From Desulfomicrobium orale DSM 12838 (GTDB lineage: Bacteria > Desulfobacterota > Desulfovibrionia > Desulfovibrionales > Desulfomicrobiaceae): 64,000 bases of DNA. This document shows positions 1 to 11,003 of this stretch, piece by piece; position 1 is the first letter of the stretch; each line of letters begins with the position of its first letter. The translations under genes and the position numbers were made by a program. The notes under the pieces were generated by a model. It saw only the letters and a program-made list of their open reading frames with translations, did no database searches and was not told the DNA's origin. The stretch is taken from assembly GCF_001553625.1 (NCBI RefSeq), contig NZ_CP014230.1, forward strand, positions 1 through 64,000, given 5' to 3'.

Positions 1-1078
1 GCAGAAAGGTCAGAAAGCGGATGGAACGATTCAGCCCCGCCATGCGGATTTTCTCCCAGACGTTCTTGCGCAGGGGGCCGCCGACAAGGGGCGTATTCGG
101 AATGGACTGCAATTCTTCCAGAAATGTGGGGGATTCGGTGTTGATGAGTTTGATTTCTGGCGTCGCGCTCAGAGCCTTGTTTTCCCGCCAGGCGCAGTCC
201 GCCCCCTTGGCGATCTGCCAGCCCACCTTGGAGTAAGGCCCGGACAGGGGCAGAAGCAGGACGAGGCTCTGCCGCACAGCACCCAGCTTCTGTTCCAGAG
301 TGTGGAGGCTGCCCGCGAAGAAATCGCGATTGGCCAGCTCGCCGGAATTCACGATGCCCGACAGGCTGGGCCAGACGGAAGGCCAGCTGTCCTTGTCCCG
401 GTCCAGCCGTTTCATGCTCTGGGCCCAGACGACCGTGGACCATGGATAGGTTGTGGGGTCGGCGCCAAGCGAGCTGTCCAGAACCTTCTGCAGCTCATCC
501 GGCGAAAGGGATTCGGCACGGGCCAGAGCGTCGGATTCCAATGCGCCCTTGGCCGAAGCGCCTGAAGTGTTCCGGTAAAGAAAGCCCATGGCATCGAAGG
601 CCAGCGAATATTCCCCGTGTTCCCAGAAATGGCCGGACAGCTCCCTGCCCGCCGCCTCGCGGGTGGGCCATTCCAAGTCCTTCCGCTCCATCAGATTGCT
701 CAGATAGGCCGTGTAGGCTCCCCGGCCCTTGCTGGCCCACAGTAGATGGGCGTGCGACTGATTCCAGGGCCAGGAGGCCACGGTCTTTCCGGATTCAAAC
801 TGCCATTGGCGCAGACTCTTCTCGGCCAGGGCGTAATCCCCAAGCTGTATGGCGCTGTCCACCGTATTTTTCCATGCCTCGACGCGAGCCGGATCTCCGG
901 GATGTGTGGCCGCCAGATATTTACCGTACTTTTCCAGCGCCTGCCGGGGGTCCTGAGCCTTGTGCCCGGGCAGACCGGTCCGTCCGGGAGCGGAGACGAT
1001 GTTTTTTTGCGGAGCACAGGACGCGAGCGCCAACGCGCAAAGCAGCACCAGAAGCAGGAAACGGACGCCTTTTCTCAT
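1..1078 (-). CDS. Penicillin-binding protein activator-like lipoprotein (3' end beyond window)
   Basis: The reading frame is open from the ATG at 1078 to the window edge, about 359 codons, so the C-terminus is missing. The N-terminus is a lipoprotein signal peptide: a basic start, a hydrophobic stretch and a lipobox L-A-S-C with the cysteine at residue 21. Residues of roughly 45 to 255 are helical and TPR-like. From about residue 268 a type-1 periplasmic binding protein fold begins (LVLLLPLSGPYSKVG). This order is typical of LpoA/YraM-like outer-membrane activators of penicillin-binding proteins and of related LivK-like lipoproteins; I infer the activator role. It lies downstream of dnaK on the same strand, but a strong terminator separates them, so it probably has its own promoter. 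An amino-acid-binding lipoprotein is the alternative. Confidence 0.75.
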   Translation of the reverse strand, partial: MRKGVRFLLLVLLCALALASCAPQKNIVSAPGRTGLPGHKAQDPRQALEKYGKYLAATHPGDPARVEAWKNTVDSAIQLGDYALAEKSLRQWQFESGKTVASWPWNQSHAHLLWASKGRGAYTAYLSNLMERKDLEWPTREAAGRELSGHFWEHGEYSLAFDAMGFLYRNTSGASAKGALESDALARAESLSPDELQKVLDSSLGADPTTYPWSTVVWAQSMKRLDRDKDSWPSVWPSLSGIVNSGELANRDFFAGSLHTLEQKLGAVRQSLVLLLPLSGPYSKVGWQIAKGADCAWRENKALSATPEIKLINTESPTFLEELQSIPNTPLVGGPLRKNVWEKIRMAGLNRSIRFLTFL

Positions 1079-1198
1079 GATATTCGTCCTTGAAGATCTT
1101 GAAGTGGGAAATTGCGGTTCATTGCGGTCGTACCGGATTTCAAAGGAACGGGCCCGGACGGCCATGCCCAAAAAAATTCCTTGGACTCCGAACGCTCC

Positions 1199-1237
1199 AA
1201 AAAACAAAAGAGGCCCGGCCCTTGCGGGTCAGACCTC
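1199..1237 (-). terminator. Rho-independent terminator downstream of dnaK
   Basis: Read on the minus strand, a 12-bp stem (GAGGTCTGACCC pairing with GGGCCGGGCCTC, with two G-U pairs and one mismatch) closes a GCAA tetraloop. It is followed by a T-rich run, TTTTGTTTTTT. It sits between the dnaK stop and the next minus-strand gene. Confidence 0.85.
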
Positions 1238-1273
1238 TATAGAGACCGGTATTTTATCGTGTCAATGGGCAGC

Positions 1274-3172
<1,899 letters not shown>

Positions 3173-3446
3173 ATCGTTCTCCTCTCGTGCGTGGAAATTT
3201 TTCTCCCGTCAAAATCGGGCACAATCTAACGCCGAAAAACTCCTTGTAAAGGGCGGACGGTCCATTTTGGCGCAAAAAGTCAAAAGAATCGGGCCATCAG
3301 AGGCGCGCAACGCCTCCGGCGGCACCGCCCGGAAGAGCACACGGCACGGATGGAAGTGTTTTCCGCCCTTGAATCCATTTCCGGCCTGAAGTAGCTTGGC
3401 AGGTGGGAAAAATCCGGACCGCGCCATACTCTCTCAGGAGGCCCCC

Positions 3447-4442
3447 ATGAAACCCAAGGTATATGTGACCCGCGCCATCCCCTGCGAGGGGATCGAGCTT
3501 CTGGAAACCGTGTGCGATGTGGAGATAAACCCCGAAGACCGTCCCCTGGACAGAGAAGAACTGCTGGCCCGGATCGGCGATAAGGACGGGGTGGTGGGCC
3601 TTTTGACGGACCGCATCGACGCGGCATTTTTCGACGCGGCCCCGAAACTGCGCGGATACGCCAACTATGCTGTGGGCTTTGACAATATCGACGTGCCCGA
3701 AGCCACCCGGCGGGGCATTCCGGTGTCCAACACTCCCGGCGTGCTGACCGACGCCACGGCGGAGCTGGCCTGGGCGCTGCTTTTCGGCGTGGCCCGGCGC
3801 GTGGCCGAAGCCGACGCGGCGATGCGGTCCGGAAATTGGACAGGCTGGGGGCCTCTGCAGTTTCTGGGGGCGGACGTGTGCGGCAGGACGCTGGGCATTG
3901 TCGGGGCCGGACGCATCGGCACGGCCATGGCCCTCATGTCCAGAGGATTTCGCATGCCCGTGCTGTATTCCAGTTCCTCGGGCCGCAGAAACGAAGTGCT
4001 GGACCGGGAACTGGACGCGCGGCTGGTCGGCTTCGAGGATCTGCTGGAGCAATCGGACTATATCAGCCTGCACGCCCCGCTGCTTTCCGCCAACCGGCAT
4101 CTCTTCAACGCAAAGACCTTTGCCCGCATGAAAAACACGGCCATTCTGATCAATACGGGCCGGGGGCCGCTGATCAAGGAGGACGATCTGGTGGCGGCCC
4201 TGCGTGATGGCGTCATCGCCGGGGCCGGTCTCGATGTGTACGAATTCGAGCCGCATATGGCCGAAGGTCTGGCCGCACTGCCCAACACGGTGCTGCTCCC
4301 GCACATCGGCTCGGCCACCACGTCCGCCCGGAGCAACATGGCCCTCATGGCCGCGCGCAACCTGCTGGCCATGCTCGCGGGGGAAAAGCCAGAGACCTGC
4401 CTCAATCCGGAGGTGCTGTTCAAAGGTAACGGCAAGCATTGA
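3447..4442 (+). CDS. D-isomer-specific 2-hydroxyacid dehydrogenase (glyoxylate/hydroxypyruvate reductase type)
   Basis: The 331-residue protein has the full layout of the D-2-hydroxyacid dehydrogenase family. An N-terminal catalytic half is followed by the NAD(P)-binding loop GIVGAGRIGTAM near residue 152. The catalytic Arg lies in NTGRGPLI, the Glu in the YEFEPHMAE region, and the His in LLPHIGSATT. The spacing and the PHIGSAT motif resemble GhrB/GyaR-type D-glycerate dehydrogenases, which reduce glyoxylate or hydroxypyruvate. The exact substrate cannot be told from sequence. The start at 3447 is chosen because CAGGAGG lies six bases upstream; the frame is open further upstream but has no better site. 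It is followed after 53 bp by the IscA-like gene and may share its transcript. Confidence 0.9.
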   Translation: MKPKVYVTRAIPCEGIELLETVCDVEINPEDRPLDREELLARIGDKDGVVGLLTDRIDAAFFDAAPKLRGYANYAVGFDNIDVPEATRRGIPVSNTPGVLTDATAELAWALLFGVARRVAEADAAMRSGNWTGWGPLQFLGADVCGRTLGIVGAGRIGTAMALMSRGFRMPVLYSSSSGRRNEVLDRELDARLVGFEDLLEQSDYISLHAPLLSANRHLFNAKTFARMKNTAILINTGRGPLIKEDDLVAALRDGVIAGAGLDVYEFEPHMAEGLAALPNTVLLPHIGSATTSARSNMALMAARNLLAMLAGEKPETCLNPEVLFKGNGKH

Positions 4443-4495
4443 CAAGCCGCTCCGGAGTTTTATTTGTGCCCCACACTTCAACCGAGGAGACAACC

Positions 4496-4813
4496 ATGTT
4501 TGAACTCAGACCAGCGGCCAAAGAACAACTGGACATACATTTCGCAGACAAAGACAAGGAGCCCATCCGCATTTATCTTGCGTCCGGATGCGGCGGCCAG
4601 CGTCTGAGCCTTGCCCTGGATGAACGCAAGGATGACGATCAGGTGTTCGAGGCCGACGGCTATTCATTCCTGATGGAACCGGCCCTGTTCGAACAGGCCA
4701 AGCCCGTGACGATCACCTTCGACGCGGAGCGCGGTTTCGGGGTGGAATCGAAAATGAAATTCGCCGAAGGCGGCGGCTGCGGCTCCTGCGGGTGCTCCGG
4801 CTCCTGCGGGTAA
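4496..4813 (+). CDS. IscA/HesB-family iron-sulfur protein with cysteine-rich tail
   Basis: This is a 105-residue protein of the A-type iron-sulfur carrier fold. The conserved first cysteine is in the SGCGG motif near residue 34. The usual C-terminal CxC is replaced by a glycine/cysteine-rich tail, GCGSCGCSGSCG, with four cysteines. Family members bind Fe or Fe-S clusters during cluster assembly, and HesB-like variants in anaerobes are often stand-alone, as here: no isc or suf genes are nearby. The start at 4496 has CGAGGAGA five bases upstream. A strong terminator follows directly, so this gene closes its transcription unit. Related proteins in some deltaproteobacteria are selenoproteins, but I see no in-frame TGA. 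Confidence 0.85.
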   Translation: MFELRPAAKEQLDIHFADKDKEPIRIYLASGCGGQRLSLALDERKDDDQVFEADGYSFLMEPALFEQAKPVTITFDAERGFGVESKMKFAEGGGCGSCGCSGSCG

Positions 4814-4824
4814 CTATCCCTTCA

Positions 4825-4856
4825 GGGCCGGAAATCCTCGTGATTTCCGGCCCTTT
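4825..4856 (+). terminator. Rho-independent terminator after the IscA-like gene
   Basis: A perfect 12-bp stem, GGGCCGGAAATC with GATTTCCGGCCC, closes a 5-nt loop and is followed by TTT. It lies 12 bases after the stop codon. Confidence 0.8.
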
Positions 4857-4896
4857 CCGTCTTGCCAGCCGGGGCGGCTTGTTTCATGGATCGCCC

Positions 4897-5310
4897 ATGC
4901 GCATCACTTCTTCCATTTTCATCCGCGACGAGCATATTTTCTTTGAATACATCCGTTCCTCCGGACCCGGCGGCCAGAATGTGAACAAGGTAGCCACGGC
5001 CGTGCGGCTGCGTGTGGCGCTTTGCGCCATCGAAGGTCTCTCTGCTGATGGCCGGGCGCGGTTGCTGGCTCTGGCCGGAAAACGCATCACAACCGGCGAG
5101 GAACTGATGCTGCGCGCGGAAGCCCACCGTACTCAGGAAAGTAATCGCCGGGAGGCCCTTCAACGTCTGGCGCATCTGGTGACCATGGCCGCTGTCCGGC
5201 CCAAAACGCGCCGGCCGACCGCTCCGTCCCGCGCGGCCAAAGAGCGGCGGCTGGAAGCCAAGGCCAGACGCGCCCGGACCAAAGCTCTGCGCCGTACCGT
5301 GGCGGAATGA
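4897..5310 (+). CDS. arfB: Alternative ribosome-rescue factor ArfB (peptidyl-tRNA hydrolase)
   Basis: The 137-residue protein has the class I release-factor catalytic core without a stop-codon recognition domain. The GGQ loop is in SSGPGGQNVNKV near residue 26. The tail is basic (KTRRPT...RRLEAKARRARTKALRR), as in E. coli YaeJ/ArfB, where the tail sits in the empty mRNA channel of a stalled ribosome and the GGQ releases the peptide. Length and order match the family. The start at 4897 (MRITSSIFI) is chosen by homology and lies after the terminator of the upstream gene; no strong ribosome-binding site is visible. It appears to be a single-gene unit. Confidence 0.93.
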   Translation: MRITSSIFIRDEHIFFEYIRSSGPGGQNVNKVATAVRLRVALCAIEGLSADGRARLLALAGKRITTGEELMLRAEAHRTQESNRREALQRLAHLVTMAAVRPKTRRPTAPSRAAKERRLEAKARRARTKALRRTVAE

Positions 5311-5384
5311 CTCATCCTGTCAAATTTACCTGAGGCACTGCGTCAAACGCATTTTACGATTAACATCACAGGGGAGGAAGCATC

Positions 5385-5810
5385 ATGAAATCCACGTTCA
5401 CCCGCGTCATGCTCGCCGCTATCGTTTCCATGTTTCTCTTTTCTTTTGCACACTCCGAGCAGAAGACGAACGACATGCAAATCTTTACAGCCAATGAATG
5501 GCTTTTTCTCATAGATAATGGAGAATATGGAAAAAGCTGGGAAAGAACGTCAGCATATTTCAAAGAAGCCGTAACGGAACAAAGCTGGATATTGACCCTG
5601 AACGGATTCCGCAAACCTCTTGGGAAAGTAATTCAGCGCAGGATGGACAAGATGGAGCAGGTCGACAGCCTTCCAGGCGCTCCAGACGGGAAATACACAG
5701 TTGTGACCTTTTCCACTACATTTGAGAAAAAAGAAGCGGCAATCGAAACATTAACTTTTGTGCTGGATAAAGACAAAACATGGAAGGCTGCGGGATATTT
5801 CGTCAAGTAA
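5385..5810 (+). CDS. DUF4019 family exported protein
   Basis: This 141-residue protein has an N-terminal signal peptide (about 24 residues, ending near AHS). The remaining body follows the DUF4019 pattern: WLFLIDNGEYGKSW near the start, then LNGFRKPLGKVIQRR, then LPGAPDGKYTVVTFSTTF, and a final AGYFVK. The family is periplasmic or surface-exposed and of unknown function. GGGAGGAAGC lies upstream of the ATG. The gene is visibly more AT-rich than its neighbours, which hints at acquisition from another source. It stands alone between ArfB and a perfect terminator hairpin. Confidence 0.82.
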   Translation: MKSTFTRVMLAAIVSMFLFSFAHSEQKTNDMQIFTANEWLFLIDNGEYGKSWERTSAYFKEAVTEQSWILTLNGFRKPLGKVIQRRMDKMEQVDSLPGAPDGKYTVVTFSTTFEKKEAAIETLTFVLDKDKTWKAAGYFVK

Positions 5811-5891
5811 CAGGGAAACAGCGGATATAAGATGCGCCCTGGAACTCTCGGGGCTTATACTTTCCGAATGGCTTGCGGCCCTATTTTCGAT

Positions 5892-5938
5892 GCTCCGCCT
5901 GTCCGGCTTTCAAAACGGACAGGCGGAGCGCTCGTTTT
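5892..5938 (+). terminator. Terminator hairpin between the DUF4019 gene and the minus-strand lipoprotein
   Basis: A perfect 14-bp inverted repeat (GCTCCGCCTGTCCG and its complement) encloses a 10-nt loop. A short GTTTT follows on the plus strand. It separates converging genes and may act on both strands. Confidence 0.65.
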
Positions 5939-5994
5939 CCGGCCACTGCAATGACAGTACGGCATACCAGATTGGGACGCCCCAGAAACCGCCT

Positions 5995-6621
5995 TCAGCC
6001 GCAGTAAGACGCCAAGGCCCGCCCCATGCTCCTGGCCAGCTCGCGGATGACGGCATAGGTGGGATGTTGCGGCAAGCGCCGAGTGGTGCGCACAATGACA
6101 AAATCCTTATCCAGCCCTCCGTCCATGACTCCGGCCTGAGCCGCGGACCAGATCAGTTCAGCGCTGGATACCCAGTACGCCTCCACCGTAACTCCCACGG
6201 CCGTCCGCCCTGTGCCCGAGCCTTCAAAAAAATGACTGACGTTCCCCGTGACCAGAATGTCGGCACCTTTGGTTCTGGCCTGGGCCAGAGCCGTATCCAG
6301 ACCCGGCCAGGCCTCGGTGGCGTTATATTCCAGCACGCTGAAAACCTCTTCCGCCAGCCAGATCCGGCGAAAAATATCCGCCGCTTCCCTCCCGATCTCC
6401 CAGCGTATCCCGGCCTCATGACGCACGGCAAAGGGCAGCATCAGCGCCTTCAGCGGTCTTCCCGGCAGACTGAGCGGTGTGACCGCTTCTTCCAGCGCGC
6501 TCAGCTCCACTTTGGCGTCATCGTGATAGCGCACGCCGTGCATGTAAATATCGTGATTATCCGTGGCGCATCCGCCGACGGCAAAAACCAGTACGAAAAT
6601 CCAAAAAATACGCATGTTCAT
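5995..6621 (-). CDS. Uncharacterised lipoprotein
   Basis: The 208-residue product starts with a lipoprotein signal (FWIFVLVFAVGGC, cysteine near residue 18). The body contains LMLPFAVRHEAG, a segment for DILVTGNVSHFFEGSGTGRTAVGVTVEAYWVSS and a helical C-terminus. The pattern (a TolB/CsgG-like alpha-beta module that builds an amino-acid-poor pocket) suggests an outer-membrane or periplasmic lipoprotein, but I do not recognise a named family with certainty. The start at 6621 has AGGGGGA five bases upstream. It runs opposite to the genes on both sides, so it is a one-gene unit. Confidence 0.7.
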   Translation of the reverse strand: MNMRIFWIFVLVFAVGGCATDNHDIYMHGVRYHDDAKVELSALEEAVTPLSLPGRPLKALMLPFAVRHEAGIRWEIGREAADIFRRIWLAEEVFSVLEYNATEAWPGLDTALAQARTKGADILVTGNVSHFFEGSGTGRTAVGVTVEAYWVSSAELIWSAAQAGVMDGGLDKDFVIVRTTRRLPQHPTYAVIRELARSMGRALASYCG

Positions 6622-6857
6622 GGTGTCCCCCTGGACATGATGAAAAGCAAGATAGGTGCCACGCACACTATACTCTTCATCATCTAGAACCGGACGGAAT
6701 CCACCCCCCAGCCTGCCGGACGACTCTGCCGGTTTCCCGCATGGACTCAAGGAACAAAGCCCCGGCACGGTTCAGGCTGCATTTTGTTTGTTGGACATCG
6801 CGGGACAAGGTTTCTATGCAGTTGAAAACAGCCACTTCTTAACGACCCGGAGCCCCC

Positions 6858-8456
6858 ATGACGCTTCTGCAAAACCCTCTCTTTCTGCTGCTGGCCGTGA
6901 TCCTGTCCGGATATCTGCTGGGCAGAATCCGGCTGTGGACTTTTTCCCTGGACACTTCGGGTATTGTTTTCAGCGGGTTGCTGTTCGGTCTGGCCGGCTT
7001 CACGCTGCCCGGAGTGTTTCAGAGTCTGGGCCTGATCCTTTTCATCTACTCCGTCGGACAGCAGGCCGGGCCGGGATTTCTGCACTCCATGAGACGTGAA
7101 GGGCTGTCCCTGAGTCTGGCCGCTCTGGGCATGATCGCCGCAGCCCTGCTCACCGCCCTGGGCAGCCAGGCCTGGCTCGGTTTTTCCAAGGAGATCACCG
7201 CCGGTCTTTTCGCCGGCGCCCTGACATCCACCCCCGGTCTGGCCGTGGCCGTGGAACTGGCCCGCGACAGCACGGCTCCGGCGGCCTATGGCGTGGCCTA
7301 CACCTTCGGCGTCATCGGCGTGGTGCTGGCGGTCAAACTGTTGCCGCGGATTCTGCGAACCAACATCCGGCATGAAGAGGAAAAGCTGGAACAGGAGCTG
7401 AGCCGGCTGCACCCGCTCATGGAGTTCACGCATCTGCGCGTGACCAATCCCAATCTGTGTTCCGCGCCCTTGTCCGAGGTTCTGCCCCTGCTCATGGACG
7501 AAGTGGCCATCACCCGCCTGCTGCGGAGCGGAGCGCACGCGCCGGAGCTGGTCAGGGCCGACACGGTGCTGGGCATGGGCGATACCGTCCGCGCGGTCGG
7601 AACCCGGGAGGCCCTGCGCCGCACCGCCGTGATCATCGGTCCCGAGGTGGAAGCGGACATGACGTTCAGCTCCGTCCTGTCCAAGAAGGAAATTCTCCTG
7701 TCCCGGCCCGAGGTCACCGGAAAGACCCTGCATTCCCTCAATCTGGAGCATGTCTACGGCGTGCAGATTTCGCGCATCACCCGCAACGGCTTCGACTGTC
7801 CGGCCCGCGGGCATACCCGTCTGCGCCAAGGCGACATTCTGCATGTGGTCGGCCAGGCTCAGGCCCTTGAAAACGTGAAGGAGTTTCTGGGAGACGACGC
7901 CGTGGCCCTCTTCGCCACCAATTCCGCCATGCTTCTGGCCGGGCTGCTGTGCGGACTGCTGCTCGGCGCCATGCCCCTCTATCTGCCGGGACTCGGCATC
8001 TTCACTCTGGGAGCCACGGGCGGCGTACTTATGGCCGGGCTGTTTTTCGGAGCCGTCCGCCAGATCGGCCCGGTCATCACCGAGCTTCCGTCCACTACCA
8101 ATTCCCTGCTCCGGGATCTGGGCCTGAGTCTCTTTCTGGCTACCGTGGGGACGGCGGCGGGAGGCAGCCTGGGGCCGACACTCTCCCAGTATGGCCTGCC
8201 CCTGTTCCTGGCCGGAGCGGGCATCACTCTGGTACCCATCGCCGCCGGAACGATCCTGTGCCTTGTACTGAAAATTCCGTTCCTGCGCATGCTCGGCGTC
8301 CTGACGGGCGGCATGACCTCCACTCCGGGCCTGGGAGCCGCCGCGTCCCTGAGCCCGACGGCCTATGCGGCCACGGCCTACGCCACGGTATACCCCGTGG
8401 CTCTGGTGGGCATGATCGTCTCCACCAAGATCATCATGCTCCTGTCCATCAGCTGA
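6858..8456 (+). CDS. AspT/YidE/YbjL-type antiporter with two RCK_C domains
   Basis: The 532-residue inner-membrane protein has the full layout of the aspartate-alanine exchanger family. An N-terminal membrane half of about five helices (residues 1-170) ends with TSTPGLAVAVELARD. Two cytosolic RCK_C (TrkA-C) domains follow (about 180-265 and 275-345). The second membrane half (about 355-532) repeats the signature as GGMTSTPGLGAAASL. Two copies of the TSTPGL motif are the hallmark of this duplicated fold. AspT exchanges aspartate for alanine, but most homologues such as YidE and YbjL have unknown substrates, so the substrate is left open. The LOG-family gene follows after 9 bp and is likely co-transcribed. 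Confidence 0.9.
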   Translation: MTLLQNPLFLLLAVILSGYLLGRIRLWTFSLDTSGIVFSGLLFGLAGFTLPGVFQSLGLILFIYSVGQQAGPGFLHSMRREGLSLSLAALGMIAAALLTALGSQAWLGFSKEITAGLFAGALTSTPGLAVAVELARDSTAPAAYGVAYTFGVIGVVLAVKLLPRILRTNIRHEEEKLEQELSRLHPLMEFTHLRVTNPNLCSAPLSEVLPLLMDEVAITRLLRSGAHAPELVRADTVLGMGDTVRAVGTREALRRTAVIIGPEVEADMTFSSVLSKKEILLSRPEVTGKTLHSLNLEHVYGVQISRITRNGFDCPARGHTRLRQGDILHVVGQAQALENVKEFLGDDAVALFATNSAMLLAGLLCGLLLGAMPLYLPGLGIFTLGATGGVLMAGLFFGAVRQIGPVITELPSTTNSLLRDLGLSLFLATVGTAAGGSLGPTLSQYGLPLFLAGAGITLVPIAAGTILCLVLKIPFLRMLGVLTGGMTSTPGLGAAASLSPTAYAATAYATVYPVALVGMIVSTKIIMLLSIS

Positions 8457-8465
8457 GATCGCCTT

Positions 8466-9038
8466 ATGAAACGAATATGCGTGAATTGCGGCTCCAACCC
8501 CGGCTTTGCCCCCGTTTACATGGAGATGGCCGAATGGTTGGGCGCCGTGCTGGCCGGGCGGGATATCGAGCTCGTGTACGGCGGGGCAGAGACCGGCCTC
8601 ATGGGCCGAATCGCCGACACCGTTCTGCGTGCGGGCGGGCGGGTCACCGGAATCATCCCCAGATCCTTCGCGCACAGGGTTTCCCATCGGGGCCTGACGG
8701 AACTGCGCGTCGTTGACTCCATGCACGAAAGAAAGATGGCCATGTTCGGGCTGTCCGACGGATTCATCGCCCTGCCCGGAGGATTCGGCACCATAGAAGA
8801 AATGACGGAACTGCTGACTTGGTCCCAGCTCGGGCTGAACAGAAAACCGTGCGGGCTTATCAATGTAAACGGATATTTCGACGCGCTGCTGTCGTTTTTC
8901 GACGGTGCGACGGCCGCAGGATTCATCAAGGAACCCCACAGGCGGATGCTTCTGGAAGACTCCACCCCCGAGGGACTGCTGGACAAACTCCTCGCCTATG
9001 AAGTTCCGGCCGTGGACAAATGGATGAAGACGAGATGA
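8466..9038 (+). CDS. LOG-family protein (TIGR00730; cytokinin riboside phosphate phosphoribohydrolase type)
   Basis: This 190-residue Rossmann-fold protein carries the LOG family signature PGGFGTIEEMTE near residue 100. An upstream arginine site, MHERKMAM, and the nucleotide-binding start VNCGSNPG are also present. Family members hydrolyse nucleoside 5'-monophosphates to the free base and ribose 5-phosphate; in bacteria the natural substrate is often unclear. Its length is normal. It follows the AspT-like transporter by 9 bp on the same strand. The insertion-sequence island begins about 50 bp after its stop, so it marks the edge of the stable chromosome. Confidence 0.9.
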   Translation: MKRICVNCGSNPGFAPVYMEMAEWLGAVLAGRDIELVYGGAETGLMGRIADTVLRAGGRVTGIIPRSFAHRVSHRGLTELRVVDSMHERKMAMFGLSDGFIALPGGFGTIEEMTELLTWSQLGLNRKPCGLINVNGYFDALLSFFDGATAAGFIKEPHRRMLLEDSTPEGLLDKLLAYEVPAVDKWMKTR

Positions 9039-9090
9039 AGAAGCCGGCCCCGCCCTTTCCGGACGGCTTCCCGGCCGGAGCTGATCTTAG

Positions 9091-9809
9091 ATAATGCCGT
9101 CAAACTATGAACAATGTGGTAGCACCTCTTCATGCATAACAGGAGGGGCTATGTACGCACATCGACGACACGATATTTCTGACAGGGTTTGGGAAAACAT
9201 ACAGGCGCGTCTCCCCGGCAAAAAGGGGGGGCGTTGGCCGCCCGGCCGGAGACAACAAGCTGTTTATTAACGCGGTGTTCTGTGGATATTGCGGACAGGA
9301 GCGCCATGGCGTGATCTGCCTCCTGACCTTGGGGACTGGAAAAATACCCATCGCCGGTTTTGCCGTTGGCGTGACCGGGGTGTTTGGGAAAAACTCCTTG
9401 AGGTGCTCATGGCTGAGCCTGACTATGAGTGGCTGATGATTGATGCGAGCCATTGCAAAGTGCATCCCCATGCTGCCGGAGCGGTTGGCGGCAACCAGGC
9501 GATGAGCCGTACAAAAGGGGGCTCAACACCAAAATACATCTGGCCGTGGATGCGCATGGTATGCCGCTCAGAGTTGTTGTTACAGAAGGTACCAGAGCTG
9601 ATTGCAAGGAAGCGTGTGCATTGATTGACGGCTTGAGCGCGGAGATGCTTTTGGCTGATCGCGGAGATGACAGCAATGAACTTATAGACAAGGCTGTTGA
9701 GTCCGGCTGCCAGCCCGTCATCCCGCCCAAAAAGAATCGCAGGGAACAGCGCGATTACGACAAAGCTCTGTACCGTGTACGGCACTTGGTCGAGAACGCC
9801 TTTCTTCAC
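9091..9809 (+). mobile_element. IS5-family element, copy 1 (3' truncated)
   Basis: The first 719 bp match the intact copy at 12605-13434 almost base for base, including the left terminal repeat. The match stops abruptly after TTTCTTCAC at 9809, where IS3-family sequence begins. The left end abuts TTAG, fitting a YTAR-type target of IS5 relatives. The right terminal repeat is missing, so this copy cannot move by itself. Confidence 0.88.
9151..9809 (+). pseudogene. IS5-family transposase remnant, copy 1
   Basis: Compared with the intact copy, there is one extra base in the G run near 9225-9231 and two extra bases near 9285. The middle is therefore read out of frame and the original frame meets a TAA near 9208-9270. 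After the second insertion the frame is restored (MRTGAPWRDLPPDLGDW onward). The gene is then cut by the IS3-family element before its last catalytic segment is complete. AGGAGGGG precedes the ATG. It is dead as a transposase. Confidence 0.85.
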
Positions 9810-9871
9810 AGAGGTGGTCCCCAAAATTCGGACAGGTGTGGTAGCTACTCAACCAGACAAGGAGAACACAC

Positions 9872-10156
9872 ATGTCCAAGCGAAAGAACCACGCTCCCGC
9901 TTTCAAGGCCAAAGTGGCCCTGGCCGCCCTTTCCGGCGAGAAAACCATTGCCGAACTCAGTTCCGAGTTCGGCGTTCATCAGACGCTCATCCACAAGTGG
10001 GTGAAGCAGCTCAAGGAATCGGCTGCGGGCATCTTTGCCGGTGAAATCAAGACCGAAGAGGTCAGGAGAGAAAAACAGCTCCAGATGCTTCATGCCAAAA
10101 TCGGTCAGCTTACCGTGGAACGAGATTTTTCAGCCGAAGCCTGGGGGAAGCGGTGA
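9872..10156 (+). CDS. IS3-family OrfA (helix-turn-helix DNA-binding subunit)
   Basis: The 94-residue product has the usual IS3 OrfA form: a basic start (MSKRKNHAPAFKAKVALAAL), a helix-turn-helix (TIAELSSEFGVHQTLIHKWVKQL) and a leucine-zipper-like coiled coil to the end. The T5C run at 10126-10131 allows a -1 slip (GAT-TTT-TCA to TTT-TTC), joining OrfA to orfB in the fashion known for IS3 elements. The OrfA stop TGA at 10154 overlaps the GTG that opens orfB. A ribosome-binding site (AGGAGAA) precedes the ATG. Confidence 0.85.
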   Translation: MSKRKNHAPAFKAKVALAALSGEKTIAELSSEFGVHQTLIHKWVKQLKESAAGIFAGEIKTEEVRREKQLQMLHAKIGQLTVERDFSAEAWGKR

Positions 10157-11003
10157 GCGTCTCCCGCAGGCAAAGCATGGTCAATCGGGCCATGTGAAGC
10201 TCAGCGTTGTCCGGCAGTGTATTCTGCTCAAAGTCGCCCGTTCCAGCCTGTATTACAAAAGAGCCGGAGAATCGGCCATAAACCTCACAGTAATGCAGGA
10301 AATCGACCGTGCTTTCACGGAATGGCCGTTTCTTGGAGTGCGCCAGATGCGTCGTTACATGGTGTCGCTGGGATACAACGCTGGCAGAAAGCGCGTCCGC
10401 CGTCTGATGCGGTTGAGGGGTCTCATGGCGGTGTACCAGAAGCCGAAAACCAGTGTTCCGAACCCGGAACACAAACACTATCCCTACCTGTTGCGCGACT
10501 TGACCATAGATCGGAGCAATCAGGTCTGGTGTGCGGATATTACCTGCATCCCCATGCGCAAAGGTTTTCTCTATCTGGTGGCCATCATGGACTGGTACAG
10601 CCGCAAAGTGCTGTCCTGGCGGCTCTCAAACACCATGGACACGGATTTTTGCGCCTCGGCTCTGGAAGAGGCCGTGGCGAAATATGGCAAACCCGATATC
10701 TTCAACACCGACCAGGGCAGTCAGTTTACCAGCTTTGCCTTTACCAACATCCTGCGAGATAAGGGAATCCGCATTTCCATGGACGGCCGGGGCCGCTGGC
10801 TGGACAACGTATTTATCGAACGCCTCTGGCGCTCACTCAAATACGAGAACGTGTACCTGAACGCATATGAAACCGGCTCGGAAGCCCGCACCGGCATCGG
10901 CAGATGGATCGACTTTTACAACCAGACTCGGCCTCACAGCAGTTTGGGCGGGAGAAGCCCGGAGCGTTGTTACCATGAAGGGCTGTTAAAGGCAGAAAGA
11001 TAA
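10153..11003 (+). pseudogene. IS3-family OrfB (DDE transposase) with one-base deletion
   Basis: From GTG at 10153 the frame encodes VSVSRRQSMVNRA and then stops at 10195 (TGA). The following sequence in the next frame continues without gap as HVKLSVVRQCILLKVARSSLYY and runs to 11003. One missing C in GGGCC(C) near 10190 explains this. The rest is a complete integrase core: first Asp in VWCADITCI, second Asp in NTDQGSQF, Glu in NVFIERLW. If the deletion is real, the element cannot make its fused transposase; if it is a read error the gene is intact. Confidence 0.82.

Noticed and set aside
3173-3446. CIRCE operator or heat-shock promoter for dnaK
   Set aside because: No TTAGCACTC-N9-GAGTGCTAA repeat is present, and the -35/-10-like matches (TTTACA, TTAGAT) have poor spacing.
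4496-4813. IscA/HesB-like protein as a selenoprotein
   Set aside because: Some HesB-like proteins contain selenocysteine, but this frame has no internal TGA and no SECIS-like stem in the usual place.
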